64,000 nt of DNA, from contig JAMFSK010000114.1 of NCBI GenBank assembly GCA_026225235.1, positions 248,001 to 312,000 of the forward strand, read 5' to 3'. The stretch's first letter is position 1. The number at the start of each line of letters is the position of its first letter. The translations under genes were made by a program, and so were the position numbers. The notes under the pieces were generated by a model. The model searched no databases. It was not told the DNA's origin and saw nothing but the letters and a program-made list of their open reading frames with translations. This DNA comes from Burkholderiales bacterium (GTDB lineage: Bacteria; Pseudomonadota; Gammaproteobacteria; Burkholderiales; Burkholderiaceae). Shown piece by piece: positions 43,398 to 51,798 of the stretch.

Positions 43398-46278
43398 AGT
43401 TGACCTCGACTTGGTGATATTGAATGTCCTGTCCGCCCGAGGCCGACAGATCGAGATGCAGGTCGTCTGGGCCCCGCCGCGCGACCGCCTTGCCGTCGAG
43501 ACTGACGCGGCAGGCGCCGGCGTTCGCGAGATCAAGCGAAGGCTGGTAATAGCCACCCGCTTCGAAGGTCAGCGAGCGCGGGCCGCGCACCATCTTGCGG
43601 ACGTAGGCACTCGCGGTCTTCACATAAGGTTGCGCACCGGCACTCGGCGCCAGCGAGAAACGCGCGCTCGAGTCCGCCATGTGGATATACGTGCCGTCCG
43701 GCGCCGGGGTGAAGCCGGCGACGTTGTTGGCTGTGCCCAGGTCAGGCGTGACAGCCGTGGGATAACGCAACTCGCGCAATGCCCCGTTGCCCCGCACCAG
43801 CCAGCCATCGCCATCGCGTGCGACTGCAAAGTCTTCCCAGTCGAGCACTTTGCGCGTGTATTCCGAGGTGTAGATGGGGAACACCGACTGCTTGAGCACG
43901 CTCTGGTAGATCTGTTCGAGCGCACGCAAGGAGGCGATCTTGGTGCCGCTATACATATGGAAATAGAGGTCGATCGGCTTGAAGCGGCGCGGCTCGTCTG
44001 TCATCGCGAACGTTTCGAGTACGCGCGTGAAGCCGTAGAACGGGCCCTGCCAGTCGTCGGTATAGACGTTCTCGTCCTGGTTCGGCGCGTAGACCTGGAA
44101 CGCGTTGGATCCCTTGTCGACACCGATCGGGGCGATGTTGGTCCAGCTGTCGGCGGTCTTGGTGATCACCGTGTCGCCGCCGTTGATATTGAGCGCGCCG
44201 GCTTCGTACGTCATCCGGACAGCCACGCCCGGCGGCTCGCAATTGCCCGACCACTGGAGGATCTTGACCTTCTTCCCCGGTGGCGCGAGACGCGAATTGA
44301 TGTAGTGAATCGAGCCGCCGATTTCGCGGTCGAGACTGAAGGTGTAACCCGGAATATTCAGGGAGAACGCCGAATCGCCCCCGCCTTCGTCGACGTTGTG
44401 TTTCAGGCGCTCACCCGTGCCTTCCTGCACGTCTTCCCATTCGAACGGATGCGAATACGTATGGGTGCCGATTTCGACATTGGGCAGCGCGAACATCGCG
44501 CGGGCGATCTGTTCGAGGCGCGGCGACAGTTTCGGATAGAGACCCGTGGGTCCGACTTCGCCTTCGATGACCGACAGGGTGGTCGGCACGCGATACTTGC
44601 TGAAGAGCTGTTCGTAGAGTGCCTGCCCCGAATAGTCCGGCCCCGGAAATTCGCAGCGCGAAGCAAACCCGTCGCCGTCGACGTGGACCATGAAGAAGCG
44701 GCGGCCATTTTCCGACGTCGTGTCAGGCATCGGCATCGGCTGGAGCGCCAGCGCGCGGCGCATGAAGTCGAGCGGCTGGATCGCCCAGCGCTCCTGCCCG
44801 ATGGTGTTCAGCGAGGCGATCGTGTACGGCGACAGCGCGTAGCCGCCCCACCGAGTCAGTGCAACCGGGTCGTAGACGAAATCGCCGGCAGACAGGCGCA
44901 GCAGCGAAGTGTCGTCCTCGCCGATTTCAATGCCGTCGGCATCGCGCGCATCCGGTGCAGGCATCACTTCGAAGCCGACCATCGGGTCTTTGCTGACGAC
45001 CGACACCGGACCACGCGGCCGGCCGTCGAACACCTTGAGGCCCAGCGTTTCCGCCGCCTCAGGATTCATCTGGAAACCGAAATCGCTAAAAAACACCGCA
45101 CGCACGTTGTCGGCAATGCGGCCGAGCACCCAATGCTCCCAGACTTCGCTGCCGTCGACCGGCGTGCGTTCGAACCAGACGACAATGCCCGCATAGCGGT
45201 CAGGCGTCACATGGTCGGGAAACGGATGGCCGAGGTCGGCGTACTCGATCGTATAGCCGAGATAGTTAAGCGGCATGGCGAGATCGCGCACCCCAGCGCT
45301 CTCGTCGATCGGTTGGGTGCCGTCGCGGTCCTGAACGAGCAGGATCTTGCGCGGCATGACTTCGATGCGACCAATGCCGATGGTGTCGAAGGTCGGGTCA
45401 GTGACATAGGGAATCAAGCCAATCGGCGCACCCGCGGCGCGCACGTCCTTGGCATCGTCACGCGCGCAAACCCGATCCGTGGCCGCACAGAAGTCGATCG
45501 CTACGACGGGCACCTGGAAATCATGATGGATGCGCTGTGCGTCGGCGAGCGTCGCCGCACGCTGGGCTTCGGGCACATTGACGAAGGCCTGCCGTGCCAC
45601 GTCGAAAGTGTGGCCGACCGAACCTGTCACGTAGGCATAGAGGTGAGGATGGCTCTGGGGCAGTAAATCTGCGCCGCCGTACTGGACGATCCGCGCGTTT
45701 GAGAAATGCTGTGCGACCGTGTCGATCAACGTCGCCACATTGTGTTCGCGTGTCGCGCGCACTTCCGGGCTGGTCGAGGCGGCAAACAGCTTGTCGAGGC
45801 CGTCAAACGCAAAGCCGCGGTAGCCCTGCTGCCATAGCGGCGCAAGGGTCTGGTCGACGAAACTGCCGGAGAGGTTGGTCGTATCCGCCGCCACCCCCGA
45901 CAGGTCGACACGGGCGATCCAGGCCGTATGCGGCAGCGCATGGGCCGACGGCTGAAAATCGCTCGAAGGGCCCACGACGACAGCGTCATATGCCTGCAAC
46001 AGCGTGACTACAGTAGTGGGATTGCTATAGAAGAAAGCGATATTCGGCGACGCATCGGGCAGCGTCGCGCCAGCGGAGGCCGCCTGGATGCCGGCCGCGT
46101 CCACGAGAGGCAAGATATTGGCAATCTGGGGAACCTGAGCCTGCACAGGCAGAGCGAGCGTCAATGCCGCGGCCCACGCCCATGCTGCAGACCGGCCGCT
46201 GCACAAGCTGCGCCCGAACCCCGAAACACGTGTCGCCCTGTAAAGCCCCCGAACAAATCCAAGCGTATTGCGATGCAT
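43387..46278 (-). CDS. pelA: Pel deacetylase PelA with degenerate hydrolase domain
   Basis: 963 residues with signal peptide ending ALPVQAQ (about residue 48). Residues about 78-330: GH114-type hydrolase fold (AFFYSNPTT; GFAFDGLDKL; IDFCAATDRVCARDD), but active-site blocks are lost compared with the separate hydrolase at 46873-47742 (SVGE, NRGFE and FESLYRGW are not conserved; the general acid/nucleophile Glu position reads Gly219). Residues about 500-800: CE4-like deacetylase with the metal Asp in HVDGDG and the His pair in HTYSHPFEW. PelA deacetylates Pel in the periplasm. Start ATG at 46278 has no clear ribosome binding site; an in-frame Met at 46344 is possible. First gene of the operon. 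Confidence 0.9.
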   Translation of the reverse strand: MHRNTLGFVRGLYRATRVSGFGRSLCSGRSAAWAWAAALTLALPVQAQVPQIANILPLVDAAGIQAASAGATLPDASPNIAFFYSNPTTVVTLLQAYDAVVVGPSSDFQPSAHALPHTAWIARVDLSGVAADTTNLSGSFVDQTLAPLWQQGYRGFAFDGLDKLFAASTSPEVRATREHNVATLIDTVAQHFSNARIVQYGGADLLPQSHPHLYAYVTGSVGHTFDVARQAFVNVPEAQRAATLADAQRIHHDFQVPVVAIDFCAATDRVCARDDAKDVRAAGAPIGLIPYVTDPTFDTIGIGRIEVMPRKILLVQDRDGTQPIDESAGVRDLAMPLNYLGYTIEYADLGHPFPDHVTPDRYAGIVVWFERTPVDGSEVWEHWVLGRIADNVRAVFFSDFGFQMNPEAAETLGLKVFDGRPRGPVSVVSKDPMVGFEVMPAPDARDADGIEIGEDDTSLLRLSAGDFVYDPVALTRWGGYALSPYTIASLNTIGQERWAIQPLDFMRRALALQPMPMPDTTSENGRRFFMVHVDGDGFASRCEFPGPDYSGQALYEQLFSKYRVPTTLSVIEGEVGPTGLYPKLSPRLEQIARAMFALPNVEIGTHTYSHPFEWEDVQEGTGERLKHNVDEGGGDSAFSLNIPGYTFSLDREIGGSIHYINSRLAPPGKKVKILQWSGNCEPPGVAVRMTYEAGALNINGGDTVITKTADSWTNIAPIGVDKGSNAFQVYAPNQDENVYTDDWQGPFYGFTRVLETFAMTDEPRRFKPIDLYFHMYSGTKIASLRALEQIYQSVLKQSVFPIYTSEYTRKVLDWEDFAVARDGDGWLVRGNGALRELRYPTAVTPDLGTANNVAGFTPAPDGTYIHMADSSARFSLAPSAGAQPYVKTASAYVRKMVRGPRSLTFEAGGYYQPSLDLANAGACRVSLDGKAVARRGPDDLHLDLSASGGQDIQYHQVEVNCGS

Positions 46279-46872
46279 AAATTCGTACGACCGTTTAATT
46301 TTTGTTGCGGGCGCAAAAACATGCCGCCCGGACCCCGTCGCCACTCGCGACGTTCAAACGGCCATTCATCACCCGATATGTGAAGGCAGCCGTGCCGACG
46401 CAGTGCAGCCTGTATCGGCTGCTTCCTGGCAGGTTTGTCGAGACAAATCGGAAAAGCGGACAATGAGGCGCTCTATGGCGCTTGCCGGTTAACGAATCTT
46501 TTACCGGACTACCGCTGAAGACCGCGATTAACGCACCTTAACCAGAGGCCAAGGACGCTAAAGGGGAGCGCTTGCGACGAGCGCGCAGTGGGTGCGGTCA
46601 TACCGAGTCTTAATGGCTCAAACCCGGGAGCGATTGTGTTTTAACTTTCAGTTCAACGCAATCATTTTTTCCATATTATCGCGGCATACACGAGTTTCAG
46701 TTTCAATTTAGTGCGCTGGCGCACATATTGTTATCGACACTGACACACACGCTTGATTCCCGTGTAGGAACTGGCTCACAAGCGAGGCGCCGCGCGGGTC
46801 TTGGCCGAGCCTTTTCCAATTTCTTCTTACACGGGTTAACGGCAGACCTGTAGGAAGAATTAGTCTTTCTGA
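46279..46872. promoter_or_regulatory. Pel control region with spaced repeats
   Basis: About 590 bases without a gene between pelA and the GH114 gene, both minus strand. It holds a long-range inverted repeat CCCGTGTAGGAA (46759-46770) / TTCTTACACGGG (46824-46835), 11 of 12 bases, and a third partial copy CCTGTAGGAA (46847-46856). There is also a pair TTTCAGTTCAA (46646-46656) and TTTCAGTTTCAA (46695-46706). The stretch 46630-46730 is AT-rich and could be a binding site for H-NS-like proteins. The pelA promoter should lie here. Confidence 0.45.
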
Positions 46873-47742
46873 TTAATACGAGGTATTGCCGACTCCCATC
46901 GTCTGCAGCCCGCCATCGGCGACCCAGGGCAGCATTCCCACTGCGCGGATTCGCGCCGCTGTGTCCTCGGCACAGGCGGTATCAACCGGATCGCAGTAGT
47001 CGATTGAGATCAAAGGCAAGCGGTAGCGCTCGCGAATCGTGCTTGCCTGGCCAAGCAGCCAGTCGCGGTCAGGCTGGGAGACCTCGACATATTGCTGCAT
47101 GGTCTGATTCCAGCCGCGATACAGGGATTCAAACGCCACGGCATCGACAATGTCGTGAATCGCCGGAAGCAACTCGAATCCGCGATTGAGGATCAAGTAG
47201 GCGCCCGGAAACCGAGCGTGGATGGCGCGGATCACGGCGATGAGACCGGCTTGCTGAGCGGCGCGCGCGGCATCGGTCGTCGCGACCAGTTGATAGGAAT
47301 CCAGCGTGTCGAGGAAGAACCCGCGATAGCCCTGCCGCCAGAGCGGCGCCACCACCTTGTCGACCACGAAGGCCGGCCAGCCGGGCACCGTCTGATCGAC
47401 CACCGACGAATGCCACGCGTCGTTGGTGCCGTGCAGCCAGCCAGCGGGGAGGTCCGCGAAGTAGGCCCGCGACGGGTTGACCTCACCCACGCTCACGTAG
47501 GCGTACCAGGTGGGTTTTGACGGCGGCACGCTCGGTGCGGGCGGCACGAACCCGTGATCGGGCTCGATCACGGCGGCCTCGTAGTGCGAGAGCGCGTCGA
47601 CGGGTGGGTGTTTGCCGTAGAAGAAAGCGATCGAGCGGAGTTCAGCGGCCGGGTCGGCGCCGTCGGTGTCGGCGAGCGCGGTGCGGCCCATTGCAAACCA
47701 TGCCGAAACCACGCAGATCAGCGCACGCGCCCGTCGCCCCAT
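46873..47742 (-). CDS. Secreted GH114 endo-alpha-1,4-polygalactosaminidase-like hydrolase
   Basis: 289 residues with a signal peptide (ARALICVVSAWFAMGRTALA). Single GH114 domain matching the PelA hydrolase domain: IAFFYG, YAYVSVGEVNP (Glu87), WRQGYRGFFLDTLDSYQL (Asp145), ILNRGFELLP (Glu190), AVAFESLYRGW (Glu205) and LISIDYCDP. All the active-site motifs seen in functional PelA hydrolases are present. Likely cleaves the alpha-1,4 GalNAc Pel polymer in the periplasm or outside, taking the place of the lost activity in the local PelA. Immediately upstream of the pel control region; may be its own transcript. Substrate inferred, not shown. Confidence 0.85.
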   Translation of the reverse strand: MGRRARALICVVSAWFAMGRTALADTDGADPAAELRSIAFFYGKHPPVDALSHYEAAVIEPDHGFVPPAPSVPPSKPTWYAYVSVGEVNPSRAYFADLPAGWLHGTNDAWHSSVVDQTVPGWPAFVVDKVVAPLWRQGYRGFFLDTLDSYQLVATTDAARAAQQAGLIAVIRAIHARFPGAYLILNRGFELLPAIHDIVDAVAFESLYRGWNQTMQQYVEVSQPDRDWLLGQASTIRERYRLPLISIDYCDPVDTACAEDTAARIRAVGMLPWVADGGLQTMGVGNTSY

Positions 47743-47829
47743 GGAAAGTCGCCCCGGAAAGTGGGCGCCGGCGGCGCCTCTTGTGTTGAGCGCGCATTAT
47801 GCCGGAGCCGAACGCCCGTACTGGACACT

Positions 47830-48213
47830 TTATTCGGCGTCTTGCTCTGCGAAGACTTTCTGCGCAAGATGGAACGCCGAATTGGCGGCCGGCACGCCGC
47901 AATAGATCGCAGTCTGCATCAGGATTTCCTTGATCTCGTCGCGCGTCACGCCGTTGTTTTTTGCGGCGCGCAGATGCAGCCCCAACTCCTCGCTGCGGTT
48001 GAGCGCCACCATCATCGCGATCGTCGCCAGGCTGCGCGTGTGACGCGGCAAACCCGGACGGGTCCAGATATCGCCCCACGCATGACGCGTGATCATGTTC
48101 TGGAATTCGCTGGTGAGCTCGGTCAGGTTCGCAAGCGAGCGCTCCACGTGGGCGTCGCCCAGAACCTCACGGCGCACCTTGAGCCCGGCTTCGTAGCGTT
48201 CGTCTTCCGTCAT
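47830..48213 (-). CDS. pcaC: 4-carboxymuconolactone decarboxylase PcaC
   Basis: 127-residue carboxymuconolactone decarboxylase (AhpD-like fold) that converts 4-carboxymuconolactone to beta-ketoadipate enol-lactone. Motifs: RYEAGLKVRREVLGDAHVERS, ITRHAWGDIWTRPGLPRHTRS (with the proposed catalytic residues), EIKEILMQTAIYCGVPAANSAF. The ATG overlaps the pcaD stop by one base (TGATG). Last gene of the operon. Confidence 0.93.
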   Translation of the reverse strand: MTEDERYEAGLKVRREVLGDAHVERSLANLTELTSEFQNMITRHAWGDIWTRPGLPRHTRSLATIAMMVALNRSEELGLHLRAAKNNGVTRDEIKEILMQTAIYCGVPAANSAFHLAQKVFAEQDAE

Positions 48214-49052
48214 CACGCTTGCCCCAGGAAGTCGAGCACGGCCCCGTTGAACTCGCCGACCCGCTCAAGGTTCGAGATATGCGAGGCGTCGAGTTCGAGA
48301 TAACGGGCGCCCCGGATCGATTCCGCGAGCTCCTGGCCCTGGGCGGGCGTTGCTGCCAGGTCGTGGGTGCCCGTGATCACCAGCGCGGGGGCGAGGATGT
48401 TATGCGTCTCGCCGCGCAGGTCGGCCACTCGCAGGGCATCGCAGTTCGATGCGTAGCCTTCGCCGTGGGTATGGACGAACACGTCGCGGATCTGCGCAAA
48501 CATCAAAGGCTCGCGCTCGATGAAGTCCGCCGTGAACCAGCGTGGCAAGACGGCGCCCGCCAGCGCGGCCATCCCTTCGTTGCGCGCTCGATCGGCGCGC
48601 GGACCCCAGACTTCGTCCGACCCGATTTTTGCCGCCGTATTCGACAGCACCACGCGATTGACACGGTCCGGATAGCGTGCCGCGAGCGCCACACCGGTGA
48701 GGCCGCCCATCGATATCCCGCAGAAATGTGCGCGTTCGATATGCAGTTCGTCCAGCAAGCCGATCACGTCGCCCGTCAGTTGCTCAATCGTATAGCTGCC
48801 CGCGGGCGCTGCCGAATGACCATGGCCGCGCGTGTCATAGCGCAGCACGCGGTAGTGCGTGGCGAACGCGGCGAGCTGCGCTGTCCACATCGAGAGGTCG
48901 CTGCCCAGCGAATTAGACAACACGAGCCACGGCGCACCCGATGCGGTGGCCGCGGCGGCATCGACGACGGGGGCGCCGACCGCGTTATCGGCACCCGCGG
49001 GACCATCGACCCGGTAGTGGAGATCGACGCCCTTCACGCTCACATACGGCAT
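48213..49052 (-). CDS. pcaD: 3-oxoadipate enol-lactonase PcaD
   Basis: 279-residue alpha/beta hydrolase that opens beta-ketoadipate enol-lactone. Nucleophile Ser in FCGISMGGLTG, acidic residue in TGTHDLAATP and His in DASHISNLE complete the triad; oxyanion region SNSLGSDLSMW. Residues 25-41 contain an Ala-rich insert (DNAVGAPVVDAAAATASG) not usual in the family. Start ATG at 49052, within the operon. Confidence 0.92.
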   Translation of the reverse strand: MPYVSVKGVDLHYRVDGPAGADNAVGAPVVDAAAATASGAPWLVLSNSLGSDLSMWTAQLAAFATHYRVLRYDTRGHGHSAAPAGSYTIEQLTGDVIGLLDELHIERAHFCGISMGGLTGVALAARYPDRVNRVVLSNTAAKIGSDEVWGPRADRARNEGMAALAGAVLPRWFTADFIEREPLMFAQIRDVFVHTHGEGYASNCDALRVADLRGETHNILAPALVITGTHDLAATPAQGQELAESIRGARYLELDASHISNLERVGEFNGAVLDFLGQA

Positions 49053-49065
49053 AAGTGGTTTCCTT

Positions 49066-50427
49066 TCACGGCTTGAACGCTTGATGGGACGCCAGCGCCG
49101 CATCGACCATCGCGTGGGCCTGGCCTACGTAGTGTGCCGGATCGAGCAGATGTTGCAACTGCTCCCGACTCAACTGCTCGCTGACCGCGGGGGTGTCGCC
49201 GAGCACTTCCAGCAGGCTGCGGCCCTCCTTGACGGCGGTCTTCGAGGCTTGCTCGACGAGATGATGCGCATCGAGCCGGCCGATCGAATCACCGAGCGCC
49301 AGCATGACCGCTTCACCGAGAATCAGACCGCGGGTGATGTCGAGGTTGCTGGCGAGGCGCCCCGTGTTGATCTCGATGCCGGTCACGATGTCGCGGATCT
49401 GCGCGAGCGCGCCGCCTGCGAGCCTCGCAAGGTCAGGCACGGCGTCCCACTCGGCCTGCCAGCCGCCCAGCGCGCGCTCATGCTCCTGAACCATCGCCGA
49501 GAACACCGTGGCGACCAGACCCGGGGCGCGCGTCGCCGCCGTGAGCACCGCCGCGCAACCGACCGGGTTGCGCTTGTGCGGCATGGTCGACGAACCGCCC
49601 TTGCCTGCGGCGGCCGGCTCAGCCAGCTCGCCGATCTCCGTCTGCATCTGTAGGGAGATATCGCGCGCGATCTTGCCGAGCGTGCCAATCAACATACCGA
49701 ACCAGGCAGCCGTCTCGGCAATACGATCGCGTTGGGTGTGCCAGGGCAACGCCGGCAGTACGAGCCCGAGGTCGTCGGCCAGCGAGTGCGCCACTGCAGG
49801 TCCGGCCTCCCGCAGGCTCGCCAGCGTGCCCGCTGCGCCGCCGAATTGCAGCGCCAGTACGCGCTCGCGCAGATCGAGCAGGCGAGCGCGATGACGCGTG
49901 AGCGCATCGAGCCACTGCGCGAACTTCAGGCCGAGGGTGATCGGGAGCGCTTGCTGAAGCCAGGTCCGTCCCACCATGGGCGTCGCGCGATGCATGCGCG
50001 CCTGCAATGCGAGCGCATCGCAGGTGTGCCGGAGATCCTGATCGAGCAAGGCGAACGTCTCACGCAACTGCAGGATGAGACCCGTGTCGATGATGTCCTG
50101 GCTCGTCGCTCCCCAGTGCACATACTTTGCCGCGTCTGGATCGACCTGCTTGACTCGCGCCGTCAGCAGCTTGACCAGGGGAATCGCGAGGTTGCCGCCA
50201 GCCGCTGCACCCGACATCAGCGCCGCACCGTCGATCCGCTCGGCGCGGCAGGCGGCTTCGATCACCGCTACGGCGCTGCGCGGGATCACGCCATGCGCGG
50301 CCGATGCCCGTGCCAACGCGGCTTCCACATCGAGCATGCCCTGCACTGTCGCGCGCGGCGACCAGACTGCATTGACGGGCCCGCTGCCGAAAATCAGGTC
50401 GGTCAGTCGGCCGCTTGCTTCGAACAT
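49066..50427 (-). CDS. pcaB: 3-carboxy-cis,cis-muconate cycloisomerase PcaB
   Basis: 453-residue member of the fumarase/aspartase superfamily. Signature GSSTMPHKRNP with the catalytic Ser loop, plus WGATSQDIIDTGLIL and GRTWLQQALPITLG. Lactonises 3-carboxy-cis,cis-muconate in the protocatechuate branch. Start ATG at 50427 (a TTG at 50442 is also in frame). Complete. Confidence 0.93.
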   Translation of the reverse strand: MFEASGRLTDLIFGSGPVNAVWSPRATVQGMLDVEAALARASAAHGVIPRSAVAVIEAACRAERIDGAALMSGAAAGGNLAIPLVKLLTARVKQVDPDAAKYVHWGATSQDIIDTGLILQLRETFALLDQDLRHTCDALALQARMHRATPMVGRTWLQQALPITLGLKFAQWLDALTRHRARLLDLRERVLALQFGGAAGTLASLREAGPAVAHSLADDLGLVLPALPWHTQRDRIAETAAWFGMLIGTLGKIARDISLQMQTEIGELAEPAAAGKGGSSTMPHKRNPVGCAAVLTAATRAPGLVATVFSAMVQEHERALGGWQAEWDAVPDLARLAGGALAQIRDIVTGIEINTGRLASNLDITRGLILGEAVMLALGDSIGRLDAHHLVEQASKTAVKEGRSLLEVLGDTPAVSEQLSREQLQHLLDPAHYVGQAHAMVDAALASHQAFKP

Positions 50428-50457
50428 CGCTTCAGGTGTCAAATTCGGTACCCACCG

Positions 50458-51030
50458 TCAGAAGTCGAAGAACGCGGTCTCGGCATGGTCGCCGACACCT
50501 TGCACGACGACATTCCACGTCAGCGTATCCGCCGCCTCGGCCTGCGCCACGAGGGTCGCACGTCGCGTCGGAGGCACGGCGTTGAGCAGCGGGTCACTCG
50601 CATTGGCCGGCGCATCGGGGAAGTAGACGCGCGTGTGCAAGGGCTTGAGCAGCCCGCGCATGGCGACCTGTACCGCAATGTGCGGCGCCTGGGTCTGACC
50701 GTTTGGCCCGGCGACCGCGCCCGGCACGATCGTTTTCAGCGCGAAGCCACCGTGGGCATCGGTGCAGACGCGGGCAAAGCCGCGAAAAGCCCGTGCGGGC
50801 TTGCCGTCTTTGTCGAGTGTGGGGAACACGCCGTTTGCATCTGCCTGCCAGAATTCGAGCACCGCGTCGGGCACGAGGATGCCGTTGCCGTCGATCACTT
50901 TGCCTCGGATCGTGACGCGTTTTCCGGGGATCTCCGTCGTGCTGGCGTCCTTGATGAGGTCGCCGCCATCGAGCCATTCGAGGCCGATCCGCAGATAGGG
51001 ACCAACAGTTTGTGAGGGTGTGCCGAACAT
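50458..51030 (-). CDS. pcaG: Protocatechuate 3,4-dioxygenase alpha subunit PcaG
   Basis: 190 residues. Alpha subunit of the non-haem iron intradiol dioxygenase; structural partner of PcaH. Motifs SQTVGPYLRIGL, GKVIDGNGILVPDAVLEFWQADANGVF, APHIAVQVAMRGLLKPLHTRVYF. Start ATG at 51030, four bases after the pcaH stop. Complete. Confidence 0.94.
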   Translation of the reverse strand: MFGTPSQTVGPYLRIGLEWLDGGDLIKDASTTEIPGKRVTIRGKVIDGNGILVPDAVLEFWQADANGVFPTLDKDGKPARAFRGFARVCTDAHGGFALKTIVPGAVAGPNGQTQAPHIAVQVAMRGLLKPLHTRVYFPDAPANASDPLLNAVPPTRRATLVAQAEAADTLTWNVVVQGVGDHAETAFFDF

Positions 51031-51034
51031 CTTC

Positions 51035-51742
51035 TTATTTCTCCATCGGCGTCGCGTCGCGACCCCGCAAGACGATATCGAACTGGAAGCCCAGCGCCCA
51101 TTCGGGACGGGTATGTTCCCAGTCGAAAGTTGCAATCATTCGCTCACGTGCGATTTCATCGGCGGTGCTGTTGTAGATCGGATCGAACTTGAGCAGCGGG
51201 TCACCCGGAAAATACATCTGCGTCACGAGACGCTGCAGAAACGCATCGCCGAACACCGAAAAATGGATATGGGCCGGGCGCCACGCGTTGTGATGGTTGC
51301 CCCAGGGGTAAGCGCCGGGCCTGATCGTAATGAATTGGTAGCGGCCTTCATGATCGGTCATGGTCCGGCCCGCACCCGAGAAGTTCGGATCGAGCGGCGC
51401 GTCGTGCAGGTCGGCCTTGTGAGGATAGCGGCCCGACGCATTCGCCTGCCAGACCTCGACGAGCTGGTGGCACACCGGCCGCCCGTTTTCATCGAGCACC
51501 CGGCCCGATACGACGATTCGCTCGCCGAGCGGTTCGCCTGCATGTTGACGCGTGAGATCGGCATCGATCTCTCGCACGGTGTCATGACCGAACGCGGGCC
51601 CGGTCAGTTCGGACAAGGTTTGCGGCACGATGACCAGCGGTTCGCGGGGTGCGCGCTTGACGCTCGAACGATACTGCGCGAATTGATGTTCCGGCTGGCT
51701 ATTCCAGTAAGGCCGGCGGTACTGCCCAAGCTCTGACGACAT
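51035..51742 (-). CDS. pcaH: Protocatechuate 3,4-dioxygenase beta subunit PcaH
   Basis: 235 residues, catalytic subunit. Iron ligands are visible: Tyr in RYPHKADLHD, Tyr in PGAYPWGNHHNAWRP and His-His in RPAHIHFSVFG. Opens the protocatechuate ring between carbons 3 and 4. Start ATG 51742 with GGAG upstream. 56 nt follow the pobA stop. Complete. Confidence 0.95.
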   Translation of the reverse strand: MSSELGQYRRPYWNSQPEHQFAQYRSSVKRAPREPLVIVPQTLSELTGPAFGHDTVREIDADLTRQHAGEPLGERIVVSGRVLDENGRPVCHQLVEVWQANASGRYPHKADLHDAPLDPNFSGAGRTMTDHEGRYQFITIRPGAYPWGNHHNAWRPAHIHFSVFGDAFLQRLVTQMYFPGDPLLKFDPIYNSTADEIARERMIATFDWEHTRPEWALGFQFDIVLRGRDATPMEK

Positions 51743-51798
51743 GCGGTCTCCTTCCAGATCAAGATTCCAGGCGGCATCGAGGCCGCCCTCAAGTGATA

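Noticed and set aside
43345-45666. 773-codon open frame on the plus strand opposite pelA
   Set aside because: Shadow of pelA; contains long Arg/His/Asp-rich low-complexity stretches and no recognisable motif.
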